A stretch of 64,000 nt of DNA from Toxorhynchites rutilus septentrionalis (lineage: Eukaryota; Arthropoda; Insecta; Diptera; Culicidae), in the NCBI RefSeq assembly GCF_029784135.1, contig NC_073745.1, positions 280,585,803 through 280,649,802 on the forward strand, in the 5' to 3' direction. A program made the position numbers and the translations under genes. Shown here in pieces: positions 41,190 to 52,474 of the stretch. The number at the start of each line of letters is the position of its first letter. Position 1 is the stretch's first letter. A model generated the notes under the pieces. It did not search any database. It saw only the letters and a list, made by a program, of their open reading frames with translations, and was not told the origin of the DNA.

Positions 41190-41400
41190 CAGCGGAGCGG
41201 GGATTTTTAAGCTGACTGGCTGGCTCGAGAATTACGCATGTGTGAGACTGCGACCAATGTTTCGTTAATTTGTTCTTTTTCCTTTCCAATCGTGCTTCAT
41301 TCTTATTCGCTGCTGCTCTGGTTGCCCGTTTTGGTCGGTACGATATGAGGAGCACAAAATGGACCAATCAAAAATGGGCACATAGTGCATTTTGACAATG
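41190..41400 (-). promoter_or_regulatory. Probable former H2A upstream region
   Basis: Once the SINE is ignored, this sequence lies directly upstream of H2A pseudogene 2. It has a CCAAT-type motif (GACCAATCAAAA at 41361-41372) and a second CCAAT near 41250 (GACCAATG). Histone promoters often carry CCAAT boxes. A TATA box is only suggested by TTAAAAATC near 41200. The identity as an old divergent histone promoter is inference. Confidence 0.35.
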
Positions 41401-41404
41401 CTTG

Positions 41405-41537
41405 ATATTTGACAATTATTCAATTATTTATCTCAAGAAAAATTAAATGTTATTCATTATGATAGATGCGTAGATATATTTCCTATCAATTGATGCAAAA
41501 ACCTTTGCGATCTATTGAGAAATGCTCGAGTTATTGG
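41405..41537 (+). repeat. Fragment of the 1385-2258 repeat
   Basis: Shares TTATTCAATT, GATAGATGCGTAGA and ATTTCCTATCAATTGATGCA, GATCTATTGAGAAATGCTCG with 1860-1985. Confidence 0.65.
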
Positions 41538-41544
41538 CTACTGT

Positions 41545-41655
41545 ATGTACAATAGGGTGCCAATGAGAATGGTCATCTGGAATTTCAAAAAGTTACCTCA
41601 TAAAAAATGTTCACCACCTCGAAAAAACAAAATGCAGTGTAAAATGCAGAATATC
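41545..41655 (-). repeat. Inverted copy of the 3600-3790 repeat
   Basis: Carries TAGGGTGCCAATGAGAATGG, AATTTCAAAAAGTTACCTCA and CACCACCTCGAAAAAA, the reverse complement of the sequence near 3660-3735. Confidence 0.6.
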
Positions 41656-42010
41656 AGAAGCTAAAGTTGGGGCGCAGATATTCGTTCCCACAAGACGCAG
41701 ACCTGAAGCACACCTCAAAGCTACTTTCACAGTGGTTCAAGGAAGAGCGTATTAAGGTTATGGAGTGATGGGTTATGGGTTATGGAGTCTCCCGACCTTC
41801 ATTCAATCGAGCGTCTCTGGTAAATTTTGAAAGTTAAGCTCCATGAACAAAAACCAACAAGCATCCAGTAATTGCGGCAGGTAATATCAACTGAATGGGA
41901 CCAAATCTCCCATGAAACAACTGCTAAGCTCGTTGAGTCGACGTCACGACGATGCTGAGTAGTTATCGAAGCCAAAGGCGGTCACACGAAGTAATGAAAC
42001 TATATGAGCC
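41656..42010 (+). pseudogene. Tc1-like transposase, C-terminal fossil
   Basis: Plus-strand frames give QDADLKHTSKLLSQWFKEER, which fits the QDNDPKHTS motif containing the second catalytic Asp of Tc1 transposases. PDLHSIERLW then matches PDLNPIENLW with the third catalytic position, and a final AKGGHTK matches the conserved Tc1 C-terminus. Stops and frame changes interrupt it, including a GGGTTATGGGTTATGGAGT duplication near 41770 between the two motifs. The first catalytic Asp and DNA-binding domain are missing. A CATACTGTATA end near 42198 may be the remaining TIR. Confidence 0.75.
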
Positions 42011-43660
42011 AGAGGGGTGGATATACTTTTTTAACCTTATTGTTTAACCTTTTTTTAACATCATGTCTCAAATGCAAGATATTGTTTTCGTATTTTGAAC
42101 TCGCATGAATTGGCTTTGTTTTTACCTAAATAATAATAAACTGAACATCAATTAACCGTGTTTTAATTTTCTGGATAAACTGGATAAACTTTTTTTGCAT
42201 ACTGTATATACTACGCCAGAGAGACCTCCGAAGGTGATCCAGTAGTCTCATGGAAGTAATAATGTAAATGATGAAACCATTTACGCACCGAATTATTGGC
42301 TTCCCAACTCAACCGTTGTTGCAACAACAAATATACAAAACATTGCTAATATCGGTTGAAATGCACAGATTGCCCCAGCCGTCATAAACTGCCAGATTGA
42401 TGGTGCCCTTGATAAAACACTTTGCCACCCGGCAGCTGCGGCGTACACACGGTAGCGTTATTCAGTACCAATAAAATTTGCACTTGAAAATTTTCCCCTC
42501 CCCCCCTCGGCAAATACCGCATACTGCATGATGTCCTCCAAAAACTATCGCATCCAATTTCGCCGGGCGCGTTCGTATATTTAGGTGAGTGTGTATCGCG
42601 CGCTCGTCTTGTTATTATAGTTGTTATTATTATATTTAAATTGCATTGAGGCCCATCGAATGGCGCACACTTGCACTGCCCTGGCGTGGGGCTTTCACGC
42701 GATTACCCGCCCGTACGTGATGCGGGGAGACAAAGAAATTTTCATGATAAAACAGTAAACGCGCAGTGCGCGGGGTGCTCAAATCGTGTGGAGAGAAAAT
42801 TCAACCATGGGCTAATCAAATATCTCACAAATTGGTGGGGACAGTGGGGACGCATAATGATTTGATCTGGCGATCGAAGGAGGTTTTCGGAAGCAAATCG
42901 CATCCTGCACATCCCAACATCACATCAGGGATCTGAGTGTGTCCTTGGTGTTATTATAGCAGCACTTAAAACTGCACTTCAGCCGAGTCAGCGACGCTTT
43001 GTAGCCATACTGCGAACATGTAAACAAACTGTGTAATAGTGATAATGACGCGCGCGCACAAACACATTAGTCGTGTGAGAATGGGCTGATAAGAGATCCA
43101 AACGATACGCATGGTGAGGCCTTCAGCCAGGCCGGTCGCCGTCTGGAGTTGAACGCCATCGGCGTGATTTGGCGTCTTACTTTCTCTCCGTGCACCGAAC
43201 AGTGGAAACGCATGGTGGGTTTTGACGGCTGGTGACTTTATTGGGCTTGAGTGAACTTCGAACGTCAATTTTTATATTCGGCTACGAAAGATTTATTATG
43301 TTGATGTGGACTTCGAGACTTTTTCTTTGCTGATAATTTTTCTTATTTCCATCTTTTACAATTATTTAACTACAGAACTTTGTTTTATACAGATACTGCA
43401 TATATCTCACATATTATCAACCAGAACCTTAAATATTTTTTTATTGAAAAACAGATAAATACTAACTGAGCTTCTTATAACTGCAATCTATATAAGAACG
43501 CACAGTCGTAACTTAACGAAATACCCTCAGTTTCTATATGTTTGCATGACTCCACCCATAAATACAAATAGAATAATAATTTTTCTTCGACTTACTGAAT
43601 GAACTAATTTAAATCGTACACATTTATTTCAATAAAAAATAAATTAGTTATCTCTCAACT
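42011..43660. other. Mixed region, no gene recognised
   Basis: AT-rich at first, then GC-richer at about 42370-43260 with CGCGCGCTCG near 42597 and overlapping short ORFs on both strands, none with a domain. It could be host regulatory DNA. Confidence 0.3.
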
Positions 43661-43661
43661 T

Positions 43662-44421
43662 CCGGGGCAAATAGAGCCATTATTAACGGGGTAAAAATGC
43701 CATAGTCGTAACCTCGAATTCGATCTGTCAAACGCAAATAATGTAATCGTGGTTGTGTTTGTTGTGGTCATGGTTTTGTAAATATGAACGGATTTCGTTC
43801 CGAAACCAGTGGCAGATGGAAACTATGGTTGTTGCCGTACATTCTGTAAATCATGGAGACGAGCTGCGGAGGAATATAGTTTGCCCAGAAGAACATTGGC
43901 CAAATATGTGCAGAAGTTAGGCCGTTTTAAAACTGTGTTTTCTAAACAACAGGAGGAGTAACTCGTGAGTCACATCCCTAATATGCAGAAGTTATTTTAT
44001 GGGCTGACAACACACGACATCCTGAACCTAGGGTATAAAATCGCAAAGTGAAATAATTTAGATCACTCATTGGCAAAACATCCAAATTGGCCGGAGAAGA
44101 TTGACTTGCCGGTTTTCGAGAACGCCACCAGAACTTGAGTGTGCGTTCTTTGGAACCACCGTGAAATTCACAGTGCTTTTTTCATCAAAAATTATAGTTT
44201 TATAAGATTGGCACTCTTGCCCCGTACTGGAAAAATACAAGCCAAAAACATCATTTTTGTAAATGAAACATTTTCATAGTAAACATAACTTTTGAACAAT
44301 TTGATGCATAGCTACACCTAAATAGGAGTATAAATGAACAAACCAGCAAAAAAATGGTAAAAGATATAACGAAAGAGCATTCAAAAACGAATATTAGCTT
44401 AATGTGGCACTCTTGCCCCGG
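43662..44421 (+). mobile_element. pogo-type DNA transposon relic
   Basis: The left end CCGGGGCAAATAGAGCCAT (43662-43680) and right end, inverted, CCGGGGCAAGAGTGCCACAT (44402-44421) form TIRs. An extra right-end copy, TTGGCACTCTTGCCCCG, lies at 44208-44224, so the last 200 bp may be a second, solo-end insertion. Internal transposase remnants support the pogo class. Confidence 0.65.
43810..44152 (+). pseudogene. pogo/CENP-B-like transposase, N-terminal fossil
   Basis: Reads AAEEYSLPRRTLAKYVQKLG (Psq-type helix-turn-helix), FKTVFSKQQEE, then a CENP-B-type DNA-binding domain (SHIPNMQKLFYGLTTHDILN, LGYKIAK) and, after a frame change near 44090, LAGFRERHQNLSVRSLEPP. Three nonsense codons (TAA after QQEE, TGA after KIAK, TGA in place of a Trp codon near 44100) and one frameshift kill it. 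The catalytic DDE domain is absent. No intact ATG was chosen because the start is unclear. Confidence 0.8.
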
Positions 44422-44425
44422 GTCC

Positions 44426-46024
44426 CCTAATTCTTTTGTTCTTATTTCTTCAGAATTTTGTTTCACATAACACTCATCAAAACGATTTTCCCTGGTATTT
44501 TTTTGGATTTCTCGCTTCTTGTACTAATCAATCTAATTGTTTATCTCATAACTAAACTCTTTACACACTCAGAAAAAATTTTCTCTGTTTTCTCCATTCA
44601 CAGGTTGTTCAGTGTGAAATTTCTGTCGTATTACAAAAACTGCAAATATTGAATGGAATTCCGAACGCAAATATAAATTAAATCACTGTTTGTCTAGAAT
44701 CACTTGTTGAACCTATGTTCCACACGATCGTTTTCGCTCGACGATATCGTAAGTGACTAATGTTCCATCACCAGTTCTCATCCGCTCCTGCAAAGGTTCG
44801 TTTTTGTTACGGATGGAAATTGGGTGAGGTTTTTTTATATTAACTCCATACTTCGAGCTTTTTCTTGTATCTAGCCTTATTGCAGTGTCTACAGAAGCAA
44901 TCGGAAAGGGTCAGCCTGTTGCTCAACGTTGATCATTTCTATTATTTAATCGACATTCTCAGCGACGAAGCTATCAGAGCGAGGTGCATCTTTAACCTTA
45001 AACTTCGAAACACTGTCGTCGTCATAACTATCATTCCCAATTCCAGCCACGTGGCTTGCATTTCCACTTCTATCGAAATTGCCATATGTGTCAATTTGTT
45101 TTTCCTTTTGTGCTCGCATTTCTGAATGAACCAAACAATGTTTTATGAAAGATACATAATAGAAATGCCAACAAGTTGTCAAACGAAAAGTTCTTATTTG
45201 ACCTTAATCAGATTATTCTAACTAAATAAAGTTTTCAGTTTACTTTAAAAAATAACAATATTTACTTTCGTTAATCTTTACGAGAAATAACTAAAATAAA
45301 CAATTGTTGTTGTAATCCGGATTTTGAAATTTTTTGGGCACCACTCTAGTGCTCGCAACACAACCAAATTTGTATTGGGTACTATTGTGCGTATTTTCGG
45401 GGCAATGAGAAGTGGATTAAACGAAATAAAGGCAGTTGACTTTGTATAGCCGAGCTAAGCGTTTCTTTTATAGTACTGTCCGAGATTTATCTCCTACACA
45501 ATGTTAAAAATATTAGATTATGTTCAAACATTCATCTTCTCATACTGGAGGCCAGTGTTTGCCAATTGATCCACTCATTGAAAAAATCGCTTTCGTTCGT
45601 TCAAATATGATCTTTCAAGAAACATTTCCCCCAGCGGTATTCTATTGTTGTTATGTGCTGCAAATCACGACACAAAAAAAAACGAGACAACTCTGCATCG
45701 GCTCGCACTTCATTGCACACCAGCATGCAAGCAAAGCTATCATATACGCTTTCGGTGCAGAAAGCTTATTTTCTTCTTTGCCTCTAACATATGCATACCG
45801 ACCTCTCCATGCATCATGAAACAGCAGGATCGTACGGACAACGCAAAGCGAAAGATTCATATTCAGCTAATGTAGCAGATCCTGATTTTTAAGTCTCAGA
45901 GAGTGCAAACTGTATGATTATTGTATGATTTTATGTATGAGTTCAAACTTGTATGCAGGCTTCGAAAATGGTATGCAATGTTTGATACAAATCGGATATG
46001 CAATCAACAGTCTTCGTTCCTCTC
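44426..46024. other. No gene recognised
   Basis: AT-rich. The antisense ORF at 45182-44946 has a fairly protein-like hydrophilic composition (SYDDDSVSKFKVKDAPRSD) but no recognised domain. Sense/antisense ORF pairs at 45520-45875 are uninformative. Confidence 0.3.
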
Positions 46025-46575
46025 TTAGTTTGGTGACCGGAATAAATCGCCACAGTAAACAACTGCAACAGAAACAACCGCTTAGAAAAAGTGTAGTAGG
46101 CTAGAAATATTTGGCGCGGGAAAAACATCATGTGCCTCACATTTCTATTATAAATTTATTCTCTTGTTCTCGTTTTTCGAAATTTATTCTGAGGACAATG
46201 TAATGGGGACGAAGTCCCCATTTGGCGAGGATAAGGAATCGAGGCGGCCCATGCCGCCAAGATGACGCAATCCGAGTCCACCGCCGACCCGCCGTCGGAA
46301 GCGGCGGTGTCTCGCACGCAAACCTGGGATCCACTGATTGCCCGGTTAGTTTGAAACATAGGATACGATCCTTTAGCAATGTCCGACCGAGCTCTAGCGA
46401 GCGTCGGACGGTATACGTCTGCCCGGGGCGTTACGTTTGCCTGGGGCGATACGTTTGCCCGGTTAATTCTTGTTTTGAAATACAATACCGCGCCACAATA
46501 TTTATAGCCTACTACACATTTTATAAGCGGTGGTTTCTGTTGCAGTCGTTTTCTCCTGCGCTTTATTCCGGGAAT
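46025..46575. mobile_element. TIR element with a GC-rich hairpin core
   Basis: About 85 bp near the left (CTGCAACAGAAACAACCGCT at about 46064, GTGTAGTAGGCTAGAAATAT) is repeated inverted at the right (ATATTTATAGCCTACTACAC, AAGCGGTGGTTTCTGTTGCA). The core at 46200-46450 is GC-rich with nested palindromes: GGGGACGAAGTCCCC (46205-46219), the CCGCCGAC/GGCGG stem at 46281-46317 and GTCCGAC...GTCGGAC (46381-46409). No transposase is present. ORFs on both strands in the core are a composition effect. Confidence 0.65.
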
Positions 46576-46720
46576 CCTTAGTTTAATCACTAAATATTAC
46601 ACAAGTGATTACTGACATTCATACAAGTATCTGAATGATCCTCTCATATTTGGTTAAATGTTCGTGAGAGTTTACTTGCATGACACATTGTGTATCTTTT
46701 GATTTTGATCGAAATCCAAA

Positions 46721-46881
46721 CACTGCTGGAGGCGATCTGGCGTAGTGGTAACATCCATGCCTCTCACGTTGAAGGTCAAGAGTTTAATTCTCACTCCTGA
46801 CATTCTTCCAAAAATGGAAGTACAATTGACGAACCAGCCAAATGAGTTGAAAATTACTATAATACAGATAAAAAAAAAAAA
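46721..46881 (+). mobile_element. tRNA-derived SINE with poly(A)
   Basis: A tRNA-like head TGGCGTAGTGGTAACATCCA (A-box region) and a degenerate B-box GGTCAAGAGTTTAATTC are followed by GACGAACCAGCCAAATGAGT, TATAATACAGAT and an A-run. The 3' part is shared with the truncated copy at 23127-23195. A target duplication was not found. Confidence 0.75.
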
Positions 46882-47039
46882 TCTTCTCATACTAAGCGAA
46901 CGTTCGTGGGTTCACTTCAGGAACTATTCATCGATTAATATTTTAAACGGCCGTTTTGAAGACTAAAATGGAATAAACGTTATACTCTGAGCCCTTTAAA
47001 TAAAAAAATCTCAAATCTGTCAATCAATACATTCGCGAT
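46882..47039. other. Short spacer, no feature
   Basis: AT-rich spacer between SINE and foldback element. Confidence 0.3.
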
Positions 47040-47391
47040 GAATTTAGGATGGTGGGAAGCAATTGACGAATTTCATGCCAACTTGTCTTAAGAGTTGGCA
47101 GCACAATCTTATATAGTATTGAAACGTTGTGGGTGTAAAGACATGGGTCATTTAAGCAACTTTGTATACTTGAAATATTCGAAGAACAATGAGACTACTT
47201 TTTGGAAAAAGCTAATTTTTTTTTCTTAATTTTTTACAAAAAATTATAACTCAAAAACTATGATACCTACAAAATTGTTGTCAAAGGATGGAATGTAGGA
47301 AATTGTTAAAATTTTGACAAAAAAAGGATTAAAATTCATTTTTCTCAAAAAAGTATTTTTTTTTTTAATTTTCAAAAAAAAAAAAAAAAAA

Positions 47392-47488
<97 letters not shown>

Positions 47489-49230
47489 TTCTTTGAAAAA
47501 AATGGAACTTATCCTAATTTTGTTTAAAGTCAAGATAGCGATATAGTGTATTCGATAAAGTTTTAGATCTTGTTAAAGTATAAACTTTTGTCGAAGACAT
47601 CAACTTTCTATCTTTTATAGGTTTTGGAATATATTGGAATATAATATATGTATGAAGACTCCTGAAAAAAATTATGTTTTGTTCGTAACATTTTTATGTG
47701 TAAATTCTCACGTTTGACATGTTCTTGACATGTTTCTAAATAGAGAAAAGTTAGCAGAGCATTTAAAATGCGATAATTTATACAAAACAATGTTACCAAT
47801 TGAACACTAATAGCATTTTTTCAAAGAAAAACATGAAAAAGTTGTTCCAAAAACTTTTTCCATGTAAATGTGCCCATCGTCCGATGTATGGAAAACTTGC
47901 TGGAAATTTTAAGGGCTATTTACATCTATTTCTTTCAGAATTTTGAAAGCATATGTTTTCGAGAAAGATGAATTTTAATTTTCAAAATATTTTTTTTTCA
48001 ATGAAATTTTTTTCCAAAAAAATTTTATAATAATTTTTAATGAAAACCAAAATAATATCCTACATTCCATTCTTTGACTACAATTTTGTAGGTTTGATAT
48101 ATTTTTTTTTAATTTTGAGTTTTTAACTCTTTTTCGAAAAATCTTAATTTAGAAACTATAACATCTACAAAAAGATGGTCAGAGAATGAAATGTAGGAAA
48201 TGACTTAGGTTGTCATTGAAAATTATAATAGAATTTTTTGGAAAAAAATCATTGAAAAAAAATATTTTGAAAACTAAAATTCATATTCCTCGTTGTTTTC
48301 GCATATAAAATTCTGAAAAAAAAAAAAATATTATAAATATCCCTTAGAAATTCCAACAAGTTTTCCATACATCGGACGATGAGCACATTTACATGGAAAA
48401 AGTTTTTCGAGCAACAACTTTTTCATTTTTTTCCTTGAAAATACTATTAATGTTTAATTCTTAACATTTTTATGTATAAATTATCGCAATTCACATGCTC
48501 TGCTAACTTTTCTCTATTTAGAAACATGTCAAGAACATGTCAAACGTGAGAATTTACATACAAAAATGCTACGAGCAAAACATTATTTTTTTCAGGAGTC
48601 TTCATACAAAAACGACTTATACTCCAAAAACTATCACAGATAGAAAGTTGACGTCTTCGACAAAAGATCATATTTTAATAAGATCTAAAACTTTGTCGAA
48701 TACACTATATCGTTATCTTGACTTTAAACAAAATTAGGATTAGTTGTTTTTTTTTTTCAAAGAAAATATAAAAAAGTTTTTGTTAGAAAAACTTTTTCCC
48801 TGTAAAAGTACCCATCTTCCAATGTATGGACGACTTGTTGGAAATTTTAAAGGCTATTTATATAGATATTTTTGGGAATTTAAAAAAAATACGTTTTTGA
48901 GAAAAATTAATTTTAATTTTTAAAATTACCTTTTTTTATCAGCGAAATTTTTTGTTGGTATTTTTTCGTAAAAATTTAAACAATTTCCTACATTTCATCT
49001 TTTGACATGAATTTTGTAGGTATCATAGTTTTTAAGTTGTAAATTTTTGTAAAAATTTAGGAAAAAAAATTTGGCTTTTTCCAAAAAGTTGTCTAATTAT
49101 TTTTCGAATATTTCAAGTATGCAAAGTTGCTTAAATGACCCATGTCTTTACACCCACAACGTTCCACTGCTATCTGAGTTGGTGCTGCCAACGACCAGTC
49201 GAGTTGCAATGAAACTCGTCAATTGACTCT
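47040..49230. mobile_element. Foldback element, about 2.2 kb, two inverted arms of about 1.1 kb
   Basis: Left end AAGCAATTGACGAATTTCAT, TTGGCAGCAC and GTGTAAAGACATGGGTCATT are mirrored at the right as AATGACCCATGTCTTTACAC, GTGCTGCCAAC and GAAACTCGTCAATTG. Inside, GAACATGTCAAACGTGAGAA (48532) mirrors 47710-47735, and CATACATCGGACGATG (48367) mirrors 47878-47893. The centre is near 48132. Arms are AT-rich and non-coding. A related single arm is at 640-1075. The class is unknown; it has no transposase. A transcript across it would form a hairpin of about 1 kb. Confidence 0.8.
47395..47485. repeat. (AT)n microsatellite
   Basis: About 90 bp of uninterrupted TA repeats in the left arm of the foldback element, next to an A-run. 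The IYIYIY ORF through it is an artefact. Confidence 0.95.
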
Positions 49231-49785
49231 AAATATAAGCTATTTAAATTAATTTAAAGTTTGTATTCCGTTTGGGTTGTAGGTAAAATGAGTTTTCCAC
49301 AGCAATTGGAAATTTTTTGACTTAAGTTTAACTTTTGAAAAGGGTGTATCCATTTTAGTAAGAGAAATCATTGATAATTTATAGAAGTGTCTTAGAAAGT
49401 GTTATAGAGTATTGTTGTTTAAACGAGAAAAAATTATACAATGATAAAATAATTAGTACTATTTTTTATTTACAAAAAAATAAACTTCAATATGCAATAT
49501 CTAAACCACGTTTTTTAAAATTTGTTTATATAAAATAGAAGTCATGTAGAAAATTTACAAAAAGCCCAAAAGGTGAAAACTATTTTTGACGAATTTTGTG
49601 GAACATCTTATTTTTATGAATTTTTGAAATATCGAGTTTTTGTATGTTTTAAATAATTTTTAGCCACAAATTTTGAATTCTGGTGTGATTTGAAATAAAA
49701 AAGCTCATTATCAATTTGCTTTTAAATGCAGCCATTCTCGAGATATTCAAAAAAATATTCTAATTTATTGTCTTTTTATAGTAAA
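49231..49785. other. AT-rich DNA, no feature recognised
   Basis: Very AT-rich; no coding sequence or repeat ends recognised. Confidence 0.35.
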
Positions 49786-50830
49786 CTAGCTGACTTCGTC
49801 CCGCCCAAAATTAATTTTGAACCGCCTCCCCCTTGTCTATCCAACATGGTTCCCCCTAAAACCTCCAATTCCCAAATTTGAGTTCGTTTGCTTGATTAAT
49901 TCTTGAGTTATACTAAAATTTGTGTTTCATTTGTATGGCAGCCCCTCCCCTTAAAAAGGGGGAGGTGTGTCTATCCGTCATAGAAATATTTATTGCACCC
50001 TAAAACCTTCACACGCTGAATTTGGATCCGTTTGCTTGATTAGTTCTCGAGTTATGCTGAAATTTGTGTTTCATTTGTATGGGAGAACACCCCCCCCCCT
50101 AGAAAGGAGGAGGTGTGTCTATCCACCATAAAAACATTTATTGTACCCTAAAACGTCCACTCGCCGAATTTGGGTTCGTTTGCTTAATTAATTCTCGCAA
50201 ACTTAGTTCCGCCCAAAATGGTTTTTTTTTGTTATCAATACCTTCAAACATTCACGTTTTCTTGCTAAGTGCACGTTCATTGGTCCAATCGCAGAACTTT
50301 TGATTGATTGATCTTCTAATTGACCCTTTACAATTTCCTTTTACTATGAATTTCCTAGTACTTCTACCAAAACTCGTCATTGTAATATCACATTATTTTT
50401 AGACACAATTCTCGTTCAAAATTTTTCAACCCCTTGCATATAACATGTTACAAGGCACACATATTTGATACAGAAAATATAAGAAAAAAACATCTCAGAT
50501 ATGACGATTCCTTCCTCGAGTGTCGTGCTTACCCCTTTGCTTGATTAGTTCTCGGGATATGCAGAAATTTTTGTTTCATTTGTATGAAAAAGAGGAGAGG
50601 AGTGTCGTATCACAATAAAAACATTTCTTGCCCTTTTAAACCTGCATATGCCAAATTTGGTTCCGTTTGCTTGCTGACTTCTCGAGTTATTTGGCCTCCC
50701 CCAAAGTGTCGAAGCACCATAGAAACGTATCGTGCTCTCTAAAACCTGCACATGACAAATTTGATTCCGTTTGCTTGATTAGTTCTCGAGTTGTGCAGAA
50801 ATATTTGTTTCATGTGTGTTTTGGAATTGC
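49786..50830 (-). mobile_element. Helitron-type elements, nested or tandem, antisense
   Basis: The antisense CTAG end at 49786-49789 is preceded on the minus strand by GGCGGGACGAAGTCAG, a 3' end shortened relative to 16858. Repeated units (CATTTGTATGG, TTAATTCTCGAG, ATAGAAATATTTATTGCACC) follow. A second, CTAG-less 3' end, CGCAAACTTAGTTCCGCCC at 50196-50214, starts another copy whose body matches 14330-14560. More units run to about 50820. The far end is not defined. Confidence 0.6.
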
Positions 50831-51620
50831 CCTATAAAAATATTATCAGACACAATTCTCGTTCAAGATTCTTCAATCACTTCCGCAAAATCACGTTATT
50901 CCATTATATGGAATACATATTTTATACAGAAATGTTTATTTTTCATTCATATATTTTATTTTCAATGTTCCGAATGACCTAACAACGCTTAAAATGATGT
51001 AAATGTAGAACATATTCAATGTTCCAACTTTCTCATTTCCCTTGAAAGTTTTCCAAGAATTTTCTGATTTTTCTAGCCGTAACATTGATCTTTAAGCAGA
51101 GGCGAACACAATTGAATAAAGACACCTCAAATCGGAAGATCTGTTCTCAAGTTTTTCGCTTAGCAACACATTTTAATTTATAAAGACTGGTTGTTGTAGG
51201 GAACTAATTGTGCTTTGAAGAAAAATATACGAAATAGTTTTATTTTGAAAAAAAACTCTAAAACCATTTTTTTTATTCATGGTATATAAAAATTAAAGCC
51301 TTAGCCGAAGTTTTGATCACATTTCCAGAATGGAGAAATTTTAGAAAAATATGGTATGAGATGACTTGTGGCTTGGTCCCCACAAAACATGAAAATTATT
51401 TTCAAATAGTAAATTATTTCGATAATATTCACATTCAATATTTTGTTAATGTGCTACCCAAAAGTTGCTCAAGGTAAAGTTTGAAATCATTTGTTGAAAC
51501 TGTTTACATCTCACAACCGTTTTTAATGACGAATTACCAAACATTAATAACATGTAAAAGGGAAAAAATATTTTTTCAACTAATACACATTGAATAAAAT
51601 CTGTACTACGATATTGACAA
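50831..51620. other. No gene recognised
   Basis: AT-rich. The early part (to about 51170) resembles Helitron-internal DNA near 14500-14880. Confidence 0.3.
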
Positions 51621-51629
51621 AACAGCAAA

Positions 51630-52255
51630 ACAGAAACGGTAATTTGAGTTTGAAAAATAGGAAAAAGTTACACGGGGCCATATCTGGAGAATACGGTGCT
51701 CATTCAATCACTTTCGGGTAATTTTTTATCAAAAATTCGTTCACAATAATCGTTCAATGAACTGGAACATTATCGTGGTACGAGATCGAAGTTTTCTCCT
51801 CTCAAATCTGACCATTTGCGACGAATTTGCTCTCTCAAACGCCTGATAACGCCATAACGCCAACACTTTTTGTTGACCGTTTGGCCCTCCGGATGGAAAT
51901 TCCGAATGGACAACATCACGAATATCGAAGAAAACAATCAGCATTCACTATTGATCGACTTTGATGCAGTTTATTCAGTTTCGAGCCATTTGCAGCGGTC
52001 CATGCTGATGATTTGAAAAAAAACTCGTTTGCATGTCATAATCGCACACCCATGTCTCGTCACCAGTAGTTATGCGTTGGATGAACGTGGGATAAGAATT
52101 TGATGAACTGAGCTCTTTTGGCTCGTGTTGTGCTATGACATTTCTCGTGCCCAAAACATCAACCAAAATATGACGAACAGTCGCGTAGGAGATATTTAAT
52201 TCACGGGTTTGCTCTCTCGAATTTGAATGACGATTTCCGAACACCATCCTTTTAT
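51630..52255 (-). pseudogene. mariner transposase (DD34D-type) fossil
   Basis: Antisense frames read TRELNISYATVRHILVDVLG (HTH region), SYPTFIQRITTGDETWVCDY with the first catalytic Asp (GDETW), MLIVFFDIRDVVHSEFPSGG, then YHDNVPVH with the second Asp and APYSPDMAPCNFFLF. The third catalytic Asp of the PCDFF motif is replaced by Asn. Stops and frameshifts separate the pieces, and there is a deletion after the first Asp block. The N-terminal DNA-binding domain is mostly gone. Family identity is good and the element is dead. Confidence 0.82.
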
Positions 52256-52474
52256 TTTGGTGATGTTTAGTACCAAACTTAAAAAAAGAAATAAAAATAA
52301 AAATGTTCTGCAGGAAGATATAAAATTACAGATTCATGGTACATATTTGACAGAATATCTACTTCATCCAATTGATACTCCATGACGCGTGAATCCAATT
52401 CAAATTTTCTACAACGAAAAAGGAGGGTGATGAATATTTCACACTCCAGTCCACTGAATGCTAGTATTCTGTTA

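Noticed and set aside
44946..45182. Antisense ORF with hydrophilic protein-like composition
   Set aside because: No domain, no defined limits and no supporting context; kept only as a note in the region entry.
47314..47496. ORF encoding an Ile-Tyr repeat
   Set aside because: Translation of the (AT)n microsatellite.
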